The translations under genes and the position numbers were made by a program. Positions 10,123 through 18,954 of a DNA stretch of 43,741 bases are shown in pieces. This stretch comes from Chloroflexota bacterium. GTDB lineage: Bacteria; Chloroflexota; Dormibacteria; Dormibacterales; Dormibacteraceae. The notes beneath the pieces are model-generated. The model worked only from the letters and a program-made list of their open reading frames with translations, was not told the origin of the DNA and made no database searches. Positions within the stretch are counted from its first letter, which is position 1. Each line of letters begins with the position of its first letter. The stretch lies in assembly GCA_005880315.1 (NCBI GenBank), contig VBHB01000159.1, forward strand, positions 1 to 43,741, read 5' to 3'.

Positions 10123-11208
10123 GTGATTCGACTCAGCCGCGAACGGGCGCGACAAATCGCGGTTACAGCGCAACTGCTGGATGCCAAGCGTCCACACGAT
10201 GTGCTCGAGACGATTTCCAAGCTCGGGTACGTCCAGCTCGATCCCACTGCCGCCGTGGCGCGCAGCGAGCATCTCGTTCTATGGAGCCGCTTGGGAAACA
10301 CGTTTCAGACAGGCGAGCTGCCTCGCCTGATCTTCCAGGACCGCGTGCTTTTCGAGCATCGAGCCTTCGTGTACCCCGCCGCCGACTATCCGCTGTACCG
10401 GTCATCGAGGAACTTGCCGCAGGATGCCTATGCACGGCACAGGTCCGTCGAGAGCTGGATCGTCAAGAACGCTTCGTTTCGGAAATACATCCGTGCCCAG
10501 CTGAAGGCCCGCGGCCCCGTTCGTTCGCGAGATATCGAGGACAGGGCGCAGGTTCCGTGGAAGTCGAGCGGCTGGACGCACAACCGCAACGTGAGCCAGA
10601 TGCTCGAGTTCATGAGCGCACGTGGAGATATCGCGATTTCCCGGCGCGAAGGCAGCGAGCGCTTCTGGGACCTGGCCGAGCGGGTGCTTCCGGTGCACCT
10701 GCCGCCGGTGGCCGCCTCCGAGGCGAACCGCATCCTGGCCGAGCGGCGCCTGCGTGCGTTGGGCATTGCGCGACCCAAAGCGGCCGGTGGCATCGGCACG
10801 CCGGCCGAAATCGAGGGCGTCCCGGGCCCTTGGGTTGTTTACCCTGGCCTGCTCGAAACGTCATTCCAGGGTCGGACCGCACTCCTCTCGCCATTCGACC
10901 GGCTCATCTACGACCGTGCCCGCGCGCTGGCATTGTTCGACTTCGACTACAAGCTCGAGATCTACGTGCCCGAGGCGAAACGAAGGTGGGGCTTCTACGT
11001 GCTTCCGGTCCTGAACGGCGAGCGTCTCGTGGGAAAGGCCGACGTGAAGGCGGACCGCAACACAAGCATCCTGTCCGTGCCCGCGCTTCACATGGAGAGC
11101 GGCACCACGAAAGCAGACGTCGATGCGACCCGCGCCGGGCTGCTACAGCTTGCCGATTGGCTGCAGCTGGATAGGGTCAAGATCGCGTGCACCATCCGGA
11201 GTCGGTGA
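10123..11208 (+). CDS. Winged-helix DNA-binding protein, AlkZ/YcaQ-like (HTH_42 family)
   Basis: 361 residues. Early blocks [23 protein letters not shown] and, later, [21 protein letters not shown], plus the terminal part with [28 protein letters not shown] (each read in pieces), match the HTH_42/AlkZ family of tandem winged-helix proteins. E. coli YcaQ and Streptomyces AlkZ are DNA glycosylases that unhook interstrand crosslinks, using a QxQ or QxD catalytic motif; here the corresponding triplet reads Gln-Leu-Asp. A repair glycosylase is therefore plausible, but many family members are untested. GTG 10123 is chosen over GTG 10087 because of the TACGGT box 8 nt upstream and the match of [12 protein letters not shown] to the family N-terminus. 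Confidence 0.82.
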   Translation: MIRLSRERARQIAVTAQLLDAKRPHDVLETISKLGYVQLDPTAAVARSEHLVLWSRLGNTFQTGELPRLIFQDRVLFEHRAFVYPAADYPLYRSSRNLPQDAYARHRSVESWIVKNASFRKYIRAQLKARGPVRSRDIEDRAQVPWKSSGWTHNRNVSQMLEFMSARGDIAISRREGSERFWDLAERVLPVHLPPVAASEANRILAERRLRALGIARPKAAGGIGTPAEIEGVPGPWVVYPGLLETSFQGRTALLSPFDRLIYDRARALALFDFDYKLEIYVPEAKRRWGFYVLPVLNGERLVGKADVKADRNTSILSVPALHMESGTTKADVDATRAGLLQLADWLQLDRVKIACTIRSR

Positions 11209-11294
11209 CACGAGACTGCTGAGGCTCCGAGCTTGATGCGAATGCCGAGCAAGACCAGCGCCTCCAAGATGCGTCCCGTTCGCATACGTGGATT

Positions 11295-11386
11295 TGGCGG
11301 AGGGGCTGGGATTTGAACCCAGGATAGGCTTGCACCTATAACAGTTTTCAAGACTGTCGCCATCAACCGGACTCGGCCACCCCTCC
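11295..11386 (-). tRNA. tRNA-Ser (anticodon TGA)
   Basis: Class II tRNA on the minus strand. Acceptor GGAGGGG (11386-11380) pairs with CCCCTCC (11305-11299); discriminator G and encoded CCA follow (to 11295). The anticodon loop CTTGAAA contains TGA, reading UCA and related serine codons. There is a long variable arm. It starts 21 nt after the serS stop on the same strand, so it could be processed from the serS mRNA 3' end. Confidence 0.97.
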
Positions 11387-11407
11387 GGGCACCAAGGATT
11401 CTAGGAA

Positions 11408-12670
11408 TCAGCGCTCGCCGATGACTTCCAGGCCGCCCATGTACGGTCTCAACACCTCGGGCACGGCGACCGTCCCGTCCCGTCGCTGATACGTCTCCAG
11501 GATCGCGTCGATCGTGCGCGTCAGCGCCAGACCGCTCCCGTTGATCGTGTGGACGAACCGAGGCGGGGCGCCGCGCGCCGGGCGGTAGCGCATGTTCGCC
11601 CGCATGGCCTGGAAGTCGTTGAACACCGAGCACGACGACACCTCGAGGTATCGCCCAAGTCCGGGGCACCACGCGTTCAAGTCGTACTTCTTGTACTGCG
11701 CGAAACCCATGTCGCCGGTGCACATCACCATCACCTGGTAATGCAGGCCCAGCCGCTGCAGGATGTCCTCGGCGTCGGCGGTGAGCCTCTCGAACTCCTC
11801 CATCGACTGCTCGGCGCTGGTGACCTTGACCATCTCGACCTTGGAGAACTGGTGCAGGCGGATGAATCCGCGAGTGTCCTTGCCCGCCGCCCCGGCCTCG
11901 GAGCGAAAGCACGGGGTGTACGCGGTGTACTTCAGCGGCAGCTGGTCGGCGTCGAGGATCTCGTCACGGTGAAGGTTGGTCAACGGCACCTCTGACGTCG
12001 GGATCAGCCACAGGTCCTGACCTTCCACCTTGAAGGCGTCGTCCCCGAACTTCGGCAGGTTGGCGGTGCCGGTCATGGAGGCGCTGTTGACCAGCACCGG
12101 CGCCAGCACCTCGATGTAGCCGTGCTCCCGGGTATGGACGTCGAGCATGAACTGGGCCAGCGCTCGCTCCAGGCGGGCGCCCTCGCCAATGAGAAACGCG
12201 AACCGCGAGCCGGCCACCTTGCCTGCCCTCTCGAAGTCCATGATGCCAAGCGCTTCCCCGAGATCGAAATGGGTGCGCGCCTCGAAACCGAGCTCCACTC
12301 TCGATCCCCATTCGCGGAAGACGACGTTGTCGGCTTCGCTCTCGCCCACCGGCACCGACTCGTGAAAGAGGTTGGGGACGCGCAGCAGCAGGTCGTCAAG
12401 CTGCCGCTTGACCGCCTCGGCCTCGGCCAAATCTGCCTTGGCCCGGTCCGCCATCTCACGCAGCCGATCCTTGAGCTGCGGGTCGCGCGTCTGCGCGAAC
12501 TCCTTCGACAACCTGTTCTGCTCGGCTTTGATGGTTTCCGCGCGATGCAGGTGCCCGCGCCACTTCTCGTCGAGCTGCAGGATCTCGTCGATCGGCGCGG
12601 GTTCGCCCTTGAGCTGGGCAGCCCGCTTCACGCGCTCGGGGTCCTTGCGAATCAGCTCCAGTGGAAGCAT
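11408..12670 (-). CDS. serS: Seryl-tRNA synthetase
   Basis: 420 residues, normal length for bacterial SerRS. It charges tRNA-Ser (and tRNA-Sec where present) in the cytoplasm. The N-terminal antiparallel coiled-coil arm that reads the long variable arm spans about residues 25-105. The class II core follows: [11 protein letters not shown], motif 2 [21 protein letters not shown], the loop [19 protein letters not shown] (read in parts), and motif 3 [10 protein letters not shown]. The ATG at 12670 directly follows the lysS TAG with no gap, so the two synthetases are presumably cotranscribed. A tRNA-Ser gene follows 21 nt downstream, placing enzyme and substrate on one transcript. Confidence 0.97.
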   Translation of the reverse strand: MLPLELIRKDPERVKRAAQLKGEPAPIDEILQLDEKWRGHLHRAETIKAEQNRLSKEFAQTRDPQLKDRLREMADRAKADLAEAEAVKRQLDDLLLRVPNLFHESVPVGESEADNVVFREWGSRVELGFEARTHFDLGEALGIMDFERAGKVAGSRFAFLIGEGARLERALAQFMLDVHTREHGYIEVLAPVLVNSASMTGTANLPKFGDDAFKVEGQDLWLIPTSEVPLTNLHRDEILDADQLPLKYTAYTPCFRSEAGAAGKDTRGFIRLHQFSKVEMVKVTSAEQSMEEFERLTADAEDILQRLGLHYQVMVMCTGDMGFAQYKKYDLNAWCPGLGRYLEVSSCSVFNDFQAMRANMRYRPARGAPPRFVHTINGSGLALTRTIDAILETYQRRDGTVAVPEVLRPYMGGLEVIGER

Positions 12671-14068
12671 CTATGACTCGGCCTTCATCACCGGAAAAAG
12701 AATGACGTCCCGGATGGATGGCTGGTCGGTGAGCAACATCACGAGCCGGTCGATGCCCACTCCCAGGCCGCCGCAGGGCGGCAGCCCATACTCGACCGCG
12801 CGCAGGAAGTCCTCGTCCATCGGATGGGCTTCGACATCGCCGGCCGCTCGCTGCGCCGCTTGCCCCTCGAAGCGCTGCCGTTGGTCGATCGGATCGGTCA
12901 GCTCGGTGAACGCGTTTGCATATTCCCGGCCGAGGATGACGAGCTCGAACCGCTCCACGAAACGCGGGTCGTCATCGCGCTTGCGCGCCAAGGGCGAGAT
13001 CTCGATCGGGTAGTCGGTGACAAAGGTGGGCTCGCGCAGCTTGGCCTCCACATGCTCCTCGAAGAGGTCGTTGAGCTCCGTGCCGGCCGCCTGCTTGCCC
13101 GTGTGCTCGAGCACCAGGTCGGCCATCCGCTCCCGCCGGAACGGCGGCGCCAGCGAGATCTCTTCGCCCTGGTAGGTGACCGTCGACGAGCGGCCCGCCG
13201 CCGCCGTGGCGGCGACCATCATGTCCTCGACCAGATTCATGACGTCGTCGTAGTCCGCGTAGGCCTCGTAAGACTCGAGCATCGTGAATTCTGGGTTGTG
13301 ACGCGGCGACAGCCCCTCGTTGCGAAAAACCCGCCCGATCTCGAACACGCGCTCGAAACCGCCGACCAGCAGGCGCTTCAAGTGCAGCTCGAGCGCGATG
13401 CGCAGGTAGAGGTCGCGGTCGAGCGCTTCGTGATGGGTCACGAAAGGACGCGCGTGACCGCCCCCCGGCACTTCCTGGAGGACCGGGGTCTCGACTTCGA
13501 GAAAGCCACGCGCCTCGAGCAGGCCGCGCAGTGCGGCGATGATCCTGGTCCGCGCCCGGAAGACGTCGCGGACTTCGGGGTTCGCGATGAGGTCGACATA
13601 GCGCTGCCGGTAGCGGATCTCGACGTCTTTGAGCCCGTGCCACTTCTCGGGCAGCGGTCGAAGCGACTTGGTGAGCAGCTGGAATGAGTGGATCTCCAGG
13701 GTGATCTCGCCGCGGCGGGTGCGGAACATCGGCCCCCTCGCGCCGATCAGGTCGCCCGCGTCGAGGTCCGCGAACAGGTCGAAGTCGCGCTCGCCGAGGA
13801 TGTCACGGCTCGCGAACAGCTGGAGTCGCCCGGCCTCATCCTGCAGGTCTGCAAACGCGGAGCCGCCCATGAGCCGCTTGACCATCAGCCGGCCCGCGAC
13901 GGCGACGGGCTCAGTCCGCTCGGCCTCGCCCAGCAACGCCTTGGCGGCCGCCGTCGAATGCGTCGGCTTGAATCCGCGCGTATACGGGTCGATCCCGGCC
14001 GCGCGGAACCGCTCGAGCTTCTTGCGCCGGTCCCGAATTACCTCGGGCTCTTCTTCGTCCTCAGGCAC
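12671..14068 (-). CDS. lysS: Lysyl-tRNA synthetase, class II
   Basis: 465 residues, slightly shorter than E. coli LysS because of a short N-terminus. The OB-fold anticodon-binding domain covers about residues 55-140 (VAVAGRLMVKRLMGGSAFADL). The class II catalytic core has VDLIANPEVRDVFRARTRI, ETPVLQEVPGGGHARPF, LYLRIALELHLKRLLVGG, the motif 2 region EIGRVFRNEGLSPRHNPEFT and motif 3 GLGVGIDRLVMLLTDQPSIRD (read in parts). It makes Lys-tRNA-Lys. The start is GTG at 14068: TAGTCT lies 9 nt upstream and no Shine-Dalgarno sequence is present, so the 32-nt gap after the metallo-hydrolase gene probably contains an internal leaderless promoter. serS follows immediately. Confidence 0.96.
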   Translation of the reverse strand: MPEDEEEPEVIRDRRKKLERFRAAGIDPYTRGFKPTHSTAAAKALLGEAERTEPVAVAGRLMVKRLMGGSAFADLQDEAGRLQLFASRDILGERDFDLFADLDAGDLIGARGPMFRTRRGEITLEIHSFQLLTKSLRPLPEKWHGLKDVEIRYRQRYVDLIANPEVRDVFRARTRIIAALRGLLEARGFLEVETPVLQEVPGGGHARPFVTHHEALDRDLYLRIALELHLKRLLVGGFERVFEIGRVFRNEGLSPRHNPEFTMLESYEAYADYDDVMNLVEDMMVAATAAAGRSSTVTYQGEEISLAPPFRRERMADLVLEHTGKQAAGTELNDLFEEHVEAKLREPTFVTDYPIEISPLARKRDDDPRFVERFELVILGREYANAFTELTDPIDQRQRFEGQAAQRAAGDVEAHPMDEDFLRAVEYGLPPCGGLGVGIDRLVMLLTDQPSIRDVILFPVMKAES

Positions 14069-14077
14069 AACTGAGAA

Positions 14078-14083
14078 AGACTA
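14078..14083 (-). promoter_or_regulatory. -10 box TAGTCT, leaderless promoter of lysS-serS
   Basis: TAGTCT then 9 nt then GTG at 14068. It lies in the gap after the metallo-hydrolase stop and would let lysS-serS-tRNA be expressed apart from the long upstream run. Confidence 0.4.
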
Positions 14084-14100
14084 AGGGACCACGGCGGACG

Positions 14101-14949
14101 CTAAAGGAGCAGCTCCTGGTCCTCGGCCGCCGGGAATGCGACCACATCGGTGCCGCCCGACTGCCGGTGGTTGCCCAACGCTTCCTCGATGAGGGCGTCG
14201 ATGTTGGTATCCGAATGGGCAGGGTCGTGGTGGAAGAACGCCAGCTGCTGGACGCCAGCATGCTCGGCCAGCGACAGCGCCTCCTCGTACGTCGAGTGCC
14301 CGAAGCCCGCGTGCGTCTTGTACTCCTCCCGGCTGTACTGCGCGTCGTGGACCAGAAAGTCTGCATCCTGGCACCAGGCGGCCAGGTCCTTCAGGCTCCC
14401 GTTCTCGTTGTTGGCGAACATCGCGATCTCGTTGTCGGTCGCAAACGCGAAACGTGTGGAGCCCTCGTCGATTCGATAACCAAAAGTCGGGATCGGGTGC
14501 ATCAATAGGTGCGGCGTGATGCGCAGCCCACCAACCTCAAAAGTCTCTCCTGGGTTCCGCTCGATGAACTCCATCTCCGCCGGCATGTGGTCGAGGCGCA
14601 CAGGAAAGTACGCCGGATCCATCTGGTCGGCGAATGCGGCCTGCAGCGACTTCGCGGAACCCGCGGGCCCAACGATGGTGAGGTGCGTGCCCGGCACGAA
14701 TGCGGGCGGGAAAAACGGAAAGCCCTGGATGTGATCGAGGTGTGTATGGGTGATGAGGAGGTGCGCTTGCAGCGGCTCGGCCTGCCCGAAGCCCCCACCC
14801 AGCTCGGCGATGCCGGAGCCGGAGTCGATGATGATGAGGTTGTCATCCTTGTCGCGAACCTCGAGGCAGGTCGTGTTGCCGCCGTAGCGCAGCGTCCTCT
14901 TGCCCGGCGTCGGCCGGGTTCCCCGCGTGCCCCAGAACTTGATCCTCAT
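14101..14949 (-). CDS. Metallo-beta-lactamase-fold hydrolase
   Basis: 282 residues. The start MRIKFWGTRGTRPTPG and YGGNTTCLEV are typical of an MBL subgroup often found next to regulatory genes. The zinc site includes THTHLDHIQG (HxHxDH), a later His in MHPIPTFGYR, Asp in FAFATDNE, and AFFHHDPAHSD near the end. These proteins are phosphodiesterases or related hydrolases; the substrate here is unknown. Its ATG overlaps the stop of the HD-GYP gene by 4 nt (ATGA), so the two are translationally coupled. A phosphodiesterase acting on a nucleotide signal, or on a product of the HD-GYP enzyme, is a plausible inference. The frame is open upstream inside the HD-GYP gene, but the conserved N-terminus fixes this start. 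Confidence 0.88.
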   Translation of the reverse strand: MRIKFWGTRGTRPTPGKRTLRYGGNTTCLEVRDKDDNLIIIDSGSGIAELGGGFGQAEPLQAHLLITHTHLDHIQGFPFFPPAFVPGTHLTIVGPAGSAKSLQAAFADQMDPAYFPVRLDHMPAEMEFIERNPGETFEVGGLRITPHLLMHPIPTFGYRIDEGSTRFAFATDNEIAMFANNENGSLKDLAAWCQDADFLVHDAQYSREEYKTHAGFGHSTYEEALSLAEHAGVQQLAFFHHDPAHSDTNIDALIEEALGNHRQSGGTDVVAFPAAEDQELLL

Positions 14950-16805
14950 CGGGGCGCCGTGACCTGATAGATGCGTTTGTTGACGAAGACGTCGAGCAGG
15001 TCCTTGTCGAGCTTGCCGTCCGCGGCTTCCGCATGGAGGATGTCGAGCGCCACCTCGCGTGGCACCGCCCGCTTGTATGGCCGGTCCTGTGCGGTGAGCG
15101 CGTCGTAGATGTCGGAGATGGTCATCATCTTGGCCTGCAGCGGGATCTGGTCCCCGGTCAGCCCTCGCGGATAGCCCGAGCCGTCCAGTTTCTCGTGATG
15201 GCCGTAGGCGATCTCGGGGATCCCCCGCATTACCGAAGTCCACGGAATCTTCGTCAAGAAATGGAAGCTGTGCGTGACGTGCGATTCCATCTCCAGGCGC
15301 TCCTGAGGATCTAGGGTCCCCTTGCGAATGGAGAGGAAGCGGAATTCCTGCGGATCCAGCATCGGATGCGGATGACCTGAGATGTCGTGGTAGGTCTGCT
15401 GCGACAAGAACTCCAGCGTCGAAGCCTTGTCCTCAGGCATCACGGTCGGCTCGTTGGCGGCGACGATGTCCTGAATCCAGGTGCCAAGGCGCGCCAGCTC
15501 GTCGTCCAGGCGCCGGTCGATGTCGGATAACGCCGGCGCTGCGCTTCCGCCATTGCGCATCGCCTCCAGCTTCTCGGTCGCGTATCTCAGCTGCACCGAA
15601 CGCTCAACGAACTCGAAGCGGGCCTGGATCACCTCGAGCTGCCCTGGCATGAGCTTTTTGGCCTTGATGAGGATGTGCTCTCTGACGCCGACCTTGCCGA
15701 AGTCATGCAGGAGGCATGCGTAGCGCAGCTCCTTGAGCTGGTCGTCGGTCAAGAAGATGTCCCGGTACTTGCCGGTCTCGATCTCGGTGACGGCGCGGGC
15801 GAGGCTCGCTGTCAACGACTCCACTCGTCCCGAATGGCCGGCGGTGCTCGGATCTCGTTGCTCGATCGCGGTCACGCTCGCCTGCACGAAGCCGTCGAAG
15901 AGCGCCTGGATCGAATCGAGCAGGCTCTTGTTGTCGAGCGCGACGGCGGCCTGGCTGGCGATCGACTCGATCATCTCGAGGTCCTCGGGCCGAAAGCTGA
16001 CGACCTCGGTGGGAACGTTGTCGACCGTCAGCTTCGTCTCGAAACGGCGCTTCGCGTTGATCAGCTGCACCGCGCCAACGACCTCGTTGTTGTAGTTGCG
16101 CATGGGCACCGTCAGCATCGACTTGGTCCGGTACCCGAACTGCTGGTCGAAGCTCTTGCCTCCGCGCGGCTTCCCGGGCGGCGGGTTGTACGCGTCTTCG
16201 TAAACCTGGCTCCAGCCAACCGTGACCGTGTAACCGACCACTGTTTTTTCGTCGACGGGAACCGTGAATGCCTGATACGTGTTGGCAAGCGAGTTGTTCT
16301 GGCTCGAGGCCAGGAAGAGCTGCGGCGAGCCATCCTCCCCAACGGTCTTCCGCCACAGGCTGGCGCCGTCGGCATTGGTCAGCTGGCGCATCGTCGTGAG
16401 GATGAATTCCTGCAACTTGCCGATGTCGCGCTCGGCTGAGAGCGCGATGCCGATCCGGTTCAGCTCCTCGAACTGGCGATGCTGGCGCCGCGCCTGCTCC
16501 TCGAGCTGCTTGACCGCCTGCTTCAAGGCCACGTTCTCCATGGCCATGCGTAACAGCTCCCGAATCGCGGAACGAGGAGCGTCCGCCGGCGGCGCGAAGG
16601 CGATGTCGGCGAGCCCCTCGGGCGCCTTCTGGCCAGGGCCGACCACGACCAGGGCGGGCTGAATCACGTTGGCGGGATCTTCGAGCGGCCGACCGTCCAG
16701 CCCAAGCTCCGCCAGCACCGCCGCCAGCTCGGTGCTGGGCGGGCCGGGCGCCAGGTAGACGTGGAACGACTGGGCTGTTCGCACCGAGTAACTAGTGTCG
16801 GGCAC
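14946..16805 (-). CDS. GAF and HD-GYP domain protein, probable cyclic-di-GMP phosphodiesterase with an insertion
   Basis: 619 residues. A short N-terminal region is followed by a coiled coil (about 85-118), a GAF domain (about 120-290) and an HD-GYP hydrolase domain (about 300-610). Metal ligands include His324 (AGHSGRV), His367-Asp368 (LLHDFGKVGV), His536-His537 and the GYP segment DGSGYP (541-546). HD-GYP enzymes linearise cyclic-di-GMP or related cyclic dinucleotides, and GAF would sense a ligand. Between HD and GYP there are about 100 extra residues (about 400-500); the usual segment before the third metal ligand seems duplicated (KKLMPGQLEVIQ and KGTLDPQERLEME). The GTG at 16805 overlaps coaX by 14 nt; a GTG at 16784 is possible. 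The downstream metallo-hydrolase is coupled by ATGA. Confidence 0.9.
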   Translation of the reverse strand: MPDTSYSVRTAQSFHVYLAPGPPSTELAAVLAELGLDGRPLEDPANVIQPALVVVGPGQKAPEGLADIAFAPPADAPRSAIRELLRMAMENVALKQAVKQLEEQARRQHRQFEELNRIGIALSAERDIGKLQEFILTTMRQLTNADGASLWRKTVGEDGSPQLFLASSQNNSLANTYQAFTVPVDEKTVVGYTVTVGWSQVYEDAYNPPPGKPRGGKSFDQQFGYRTKSMLTVPMRNYNNEVVGAVQLINAKRRFETKLTVDNVPTEVVSFRPEDLEMIESIASQAAVALDNKSLLDSIQALFDGFVQASVTAIEQRDPSTAGHSGRVESLTASLARAVTEIETGKYRDIFLTDDQLKELRYACLLHDFGKVGVREHILIKAKKLMPGQLEVIQARFEFVERSVQLRYATEKLEAMRNGGSAAPALSDIDRRLDDELARLGTWIQDIVAANEPTVMPEDKASTLEFLSQQTYHDISGHPHPMLDPQEFRFLSIRKGTLDPQERLEMESHVTHSFHFLTKIPWTSVMRGIPEIAYGHHEKLDGSGYPRGLTGDQIPLQAKMMTISDIYDALTAQDRPYKRAVPREVALDILHAEAADGKLDKDLLDVFVNKRIYQVTAPR

Positions 16806-17571
16806 CGTCAGCGTTTTGCAGGTAGATCAAGCGCAGGCCGTCCAGGGTGAGCAGGGGGTCGGTGGCCTCGATCACGTTGGTGAGGCCGGCAACCAGGGCG
16901 GCCTGGCCGCCAGTGGCGACCACCTTGGCCTTGCCGCCCAGCTCGGCCACCATGCGCTCGACCATCCCCTCGACCTGGGCCACGAAACCCCACACCAGGC
17001 CGGACTGGATGGAGGTGACGGTGTTGCGGCCGATCACCGAATCCGGGGCGACGGCCTCGACCCGCCGGAGCATGGCGGTGTGCGAGACGAGGGCGTCCAG
17101 CGATATCTCGACCCCAGGAGCGATCGCGCCGCCCAGGTAGTCACCCTCGGCGTTGATGGCGTCGTACGTCACCGCCGTGCCGAAGTCGATCACCACCACC
17201 GGGCCGCCGTACTTCGTGTACGCCGCGAGGGCGTTTGCGATGCGGTCGGCGCCCACGTCTTTCGGGTTCTCGTAGCGGATTCGGACGCTGGTCTTGACGC
17301 CGGGTCCGACCATGACCGGCTCGCAGTTCAGGTAACGACGCGACGCTTCGATCAACGCGGGGTTGAGGTTGGGCACCACGCTCGAGATGACCACGCCGCT
17401 GACCACGCTCAGCTCAAAGCCGCGGAGGCTGAACAGCTCACGCAGCTCGACCGCCATCTCGTCCGCGGTTCGCTCGCGATGTGAGGTGACCCGCCAGTCG
17501 GCGACGAGCCGCTCCCCCTCGAACAGGGCGAGCGTGACGTTGGTATTGCCGACATCGACGGCGAGGAGCAC
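16792..17571 (-). CDS. coaX: Type III pantothenate kinase
   Basis: 259 residues, usual length. It catalyses ATP-dependent phosphorylation of pantothenate, the first step of coenzyme A synthesis; type III enzymes are not feedback-inhibited by CoA and need a monovalent cation. Visible motifs are Asp6-x-Gly-Asn-Thr10 (PHOSPHATE 1), GADRIANALAA (pantothenate site), VIDFGTAVTYD, GGAIAPGVEIS and VVATGGQAAL. The start is GTG at 17571 (MLLAVDVGNTN). It lies 31 nt after argH and is followed, with a 14-nt overlap, by the HD-GYP gene, so it appears to be carried on the arg transcript. Confidence 0.95.
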   Translation of the reverse strand: MLLAVDVGNTNVTLALFEGERLVADWRVTSHRERTADEMAVELRELFSLRGFELSVVSGVVISSVVPNLNPALIEASRRYLNCEPVMVGPGVKTSVRIRYENPKDVGADRIANALAAYTKYGGPVVVIDFGTAVTYDAINAEGDYLGGAIAPGVEISLDALVSHTAMLRRVEAVAPDSVIGRNTVTSIQSGLVWGFVAQVEGMVERMVAELGGKAKVVATGGQAALVAGLTNVIEATDPLLTLDGLRLIYLQNADGARH

Positions 17572-17602
17572 CGGCTGAACTTTAGTGGACGGGCCTGGCT
17601 CT

Positions 17603-18937
17603 CTACTTCGGGAGGGCGGGAGGGCGCTTCGAGCTCCAGGTCTTCAATGCCGCGGCCTGGCGGTGAACGGCGGTGGCCCGGGCGGCGACGCGGCGGGGAT
17701 CGGGCCCGCCGACGGCCGTCCGTTTGCGCAGAGAGGCGTCCGCGCTCCAGGGTGGCGCCAGCTTGCCGGCCCGAACCGCCTTCCCCACCTCCTCGTGGGC
17801 ATGCCGGAACGGCTTGCCGGCCGCGACCAGGACTTCGGCGGCGTCGGTCGCGAGCAAGTTGGGGTCGGCCGCCGCGGCGGCCAGCCGGTTGCGATCGAAG
17901 GCGAGGTGCTGGACCAGCAGCGCGGCGGCCCGCAAGGAGTCGAGGGTGCTGTCAACAGCCACGAACAGCGCCGCCTTGTCCTCCTGCAGGTCGCGGTCGT
18001 AGGCCAGCGGGAGTCCCTTCAAGACGCTCGCCAGCGCGACCAGGCTGCCCAACGCGCGGCCGCTCCTGCCGCGCAAGAGCTCGGCGATGTCGGGGTTCTT
18101 CTTCTGCGGCATCAGGCTGGAGCCGGTCGAGATCTCGTCGGCCAGCCGCACGAAACCGAACTCCGAGCTCGCCCACAGCACGACGTCCTCGCCAAGCCGG
18201 CTCAAGTGAATCGAGGCGGAGGTGCACGCATAGATCAGGTCGAGGGCGAAGTCGCGATCGGCAACTGCGTCGATGCTGTTGAGGCTCAGCCGGTCGAATC
18301 CGAGCTCGCTACGCATGCCTTCACGACGGATCGGAAGCGTGGTGCCGGCGAGCGCGCCGGAGCCAAGCGGCATCTCGCCGGCCGCGTCGTACGCGTGCCG
18401 AAATCGCTCGGCGTCCCGCAGCAGCGGCTCCGCGTGCGCGAGAAGATGGTGACCGACCGTGACCGGCTGCGCTCGCTGGAGGTGCGTGTAGCCGGGCATC
18501 AGCCATGACGCGTGCTCTCGAGCTTGGGAGGCGAGGGCGTCGACCGCCCCGGCCACGGCGGCAACCAGCTGGGAGGCCGCCCAGCGGCTGTAGAGACGGA
18601 GGTCGAGGGCGACCTGGTCGTTGCGGGACCGGCCCGCATGGAGGTAGGCGCCGGCCGGCGTCAGCTCGGTCAGGCGGCGCTCGATCGCGGTATGGATGTC
18701 CTCGTCAGTTTCCCGGAACTCGAATGTACCGCCGTCCAGCTCGCGCTCGATCTTCCGAAGCCCGCGCTCGATGGCGGACAGTCGCGCTTTCGACAACATG
18801 TCTGCGCGAGCCAGCGCGCGGGCGTGCGCCAGGCTGCCGGCGATGTCGACGGGGTACAGCTCGAAGTCAATTTCCAGCGACGACGAGAAGCGCTCCAGCT
18901 CGGGGAGCAGGCGGCGCTCGAAGCGGCCGCCCCACAT
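17603..18937 (-). CDS. argH: Argininosuccinate lyase
   Basis: 444 residues. It splits argininosuccinate into arginine and fumarate, the last step of arginine synthesis. It belongs to the fumarase/aspartase superfamily. The N-terminus MWGGRF is diagnostic, with AGRSRNDQVALDLRLY (101-116), TRLQ-type signature HLQRAQPVT (152-160) and the mobile catalytic loop GSSLMPQKKNPD (272-283). The catalytic serine is in the GSS. The ATG at 18937 follows an AAAAAGGGGGGAAAG tract that gives a strong ribosome site; the frame is open into argG but only this start fits the family. It begins 17 nt after argG and ends 31 nt before coaX. Confidence 0.96.
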   Translation of the reverse strand: MWGGRFERRLLPELERFSSSLEIDFELYPVDIAGSLAHARALARADMLSKARLSAIERGLRKIERELDGGTFEFRETDEDIHTAIERRLTELTPAGAYLHAGRSRNDQVALDLRLYSRWAASQLVAAVAGAVDALASQAREHASWLMPGYTHLQRAQPVTVGHHLLAHAEPLLRDAERFRHAYDAAGEMPLGSGALAGTTLPIRREGMRSELGFDRLSLNSIDAVADRDFALDLIYACTSASIHLSRLGEDVVLWASSEFGFVRLADEISTGSSLMPQKKNPDIAELLRGRSGRALGSLVALASVLKGLPLAYDRDLQEDKAALFVAVDSTLDSLRAAALLVQHLAFDRNRLAAAAADPNLLATDAAEVLVAAGKPFRHAHEEVGKAVRAGKLAPPWSADASLRKRTAVGGPDPRRVAARATAVHRQAAALKTWSSKRPPALPK

Positions 18938-18954
18938 CTTTCCCCCCTTTTTCG

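Noticed and set aside
12824-13687. 287-codon plus-strand open frame opposite lysS
   Set aside because: The opposite strand encodes intact LysS motifs throughout; the composition is typical of a GC-rich shadow frame.
14950-15243. N-terminal extension of the metallo-hydrolase frame
   Set aside because: It lies within the HD-GYP gene, has no MBL similarity, and the conserved MRIKFWGTRG start plus the ATGA overlap fix the start at 14949.
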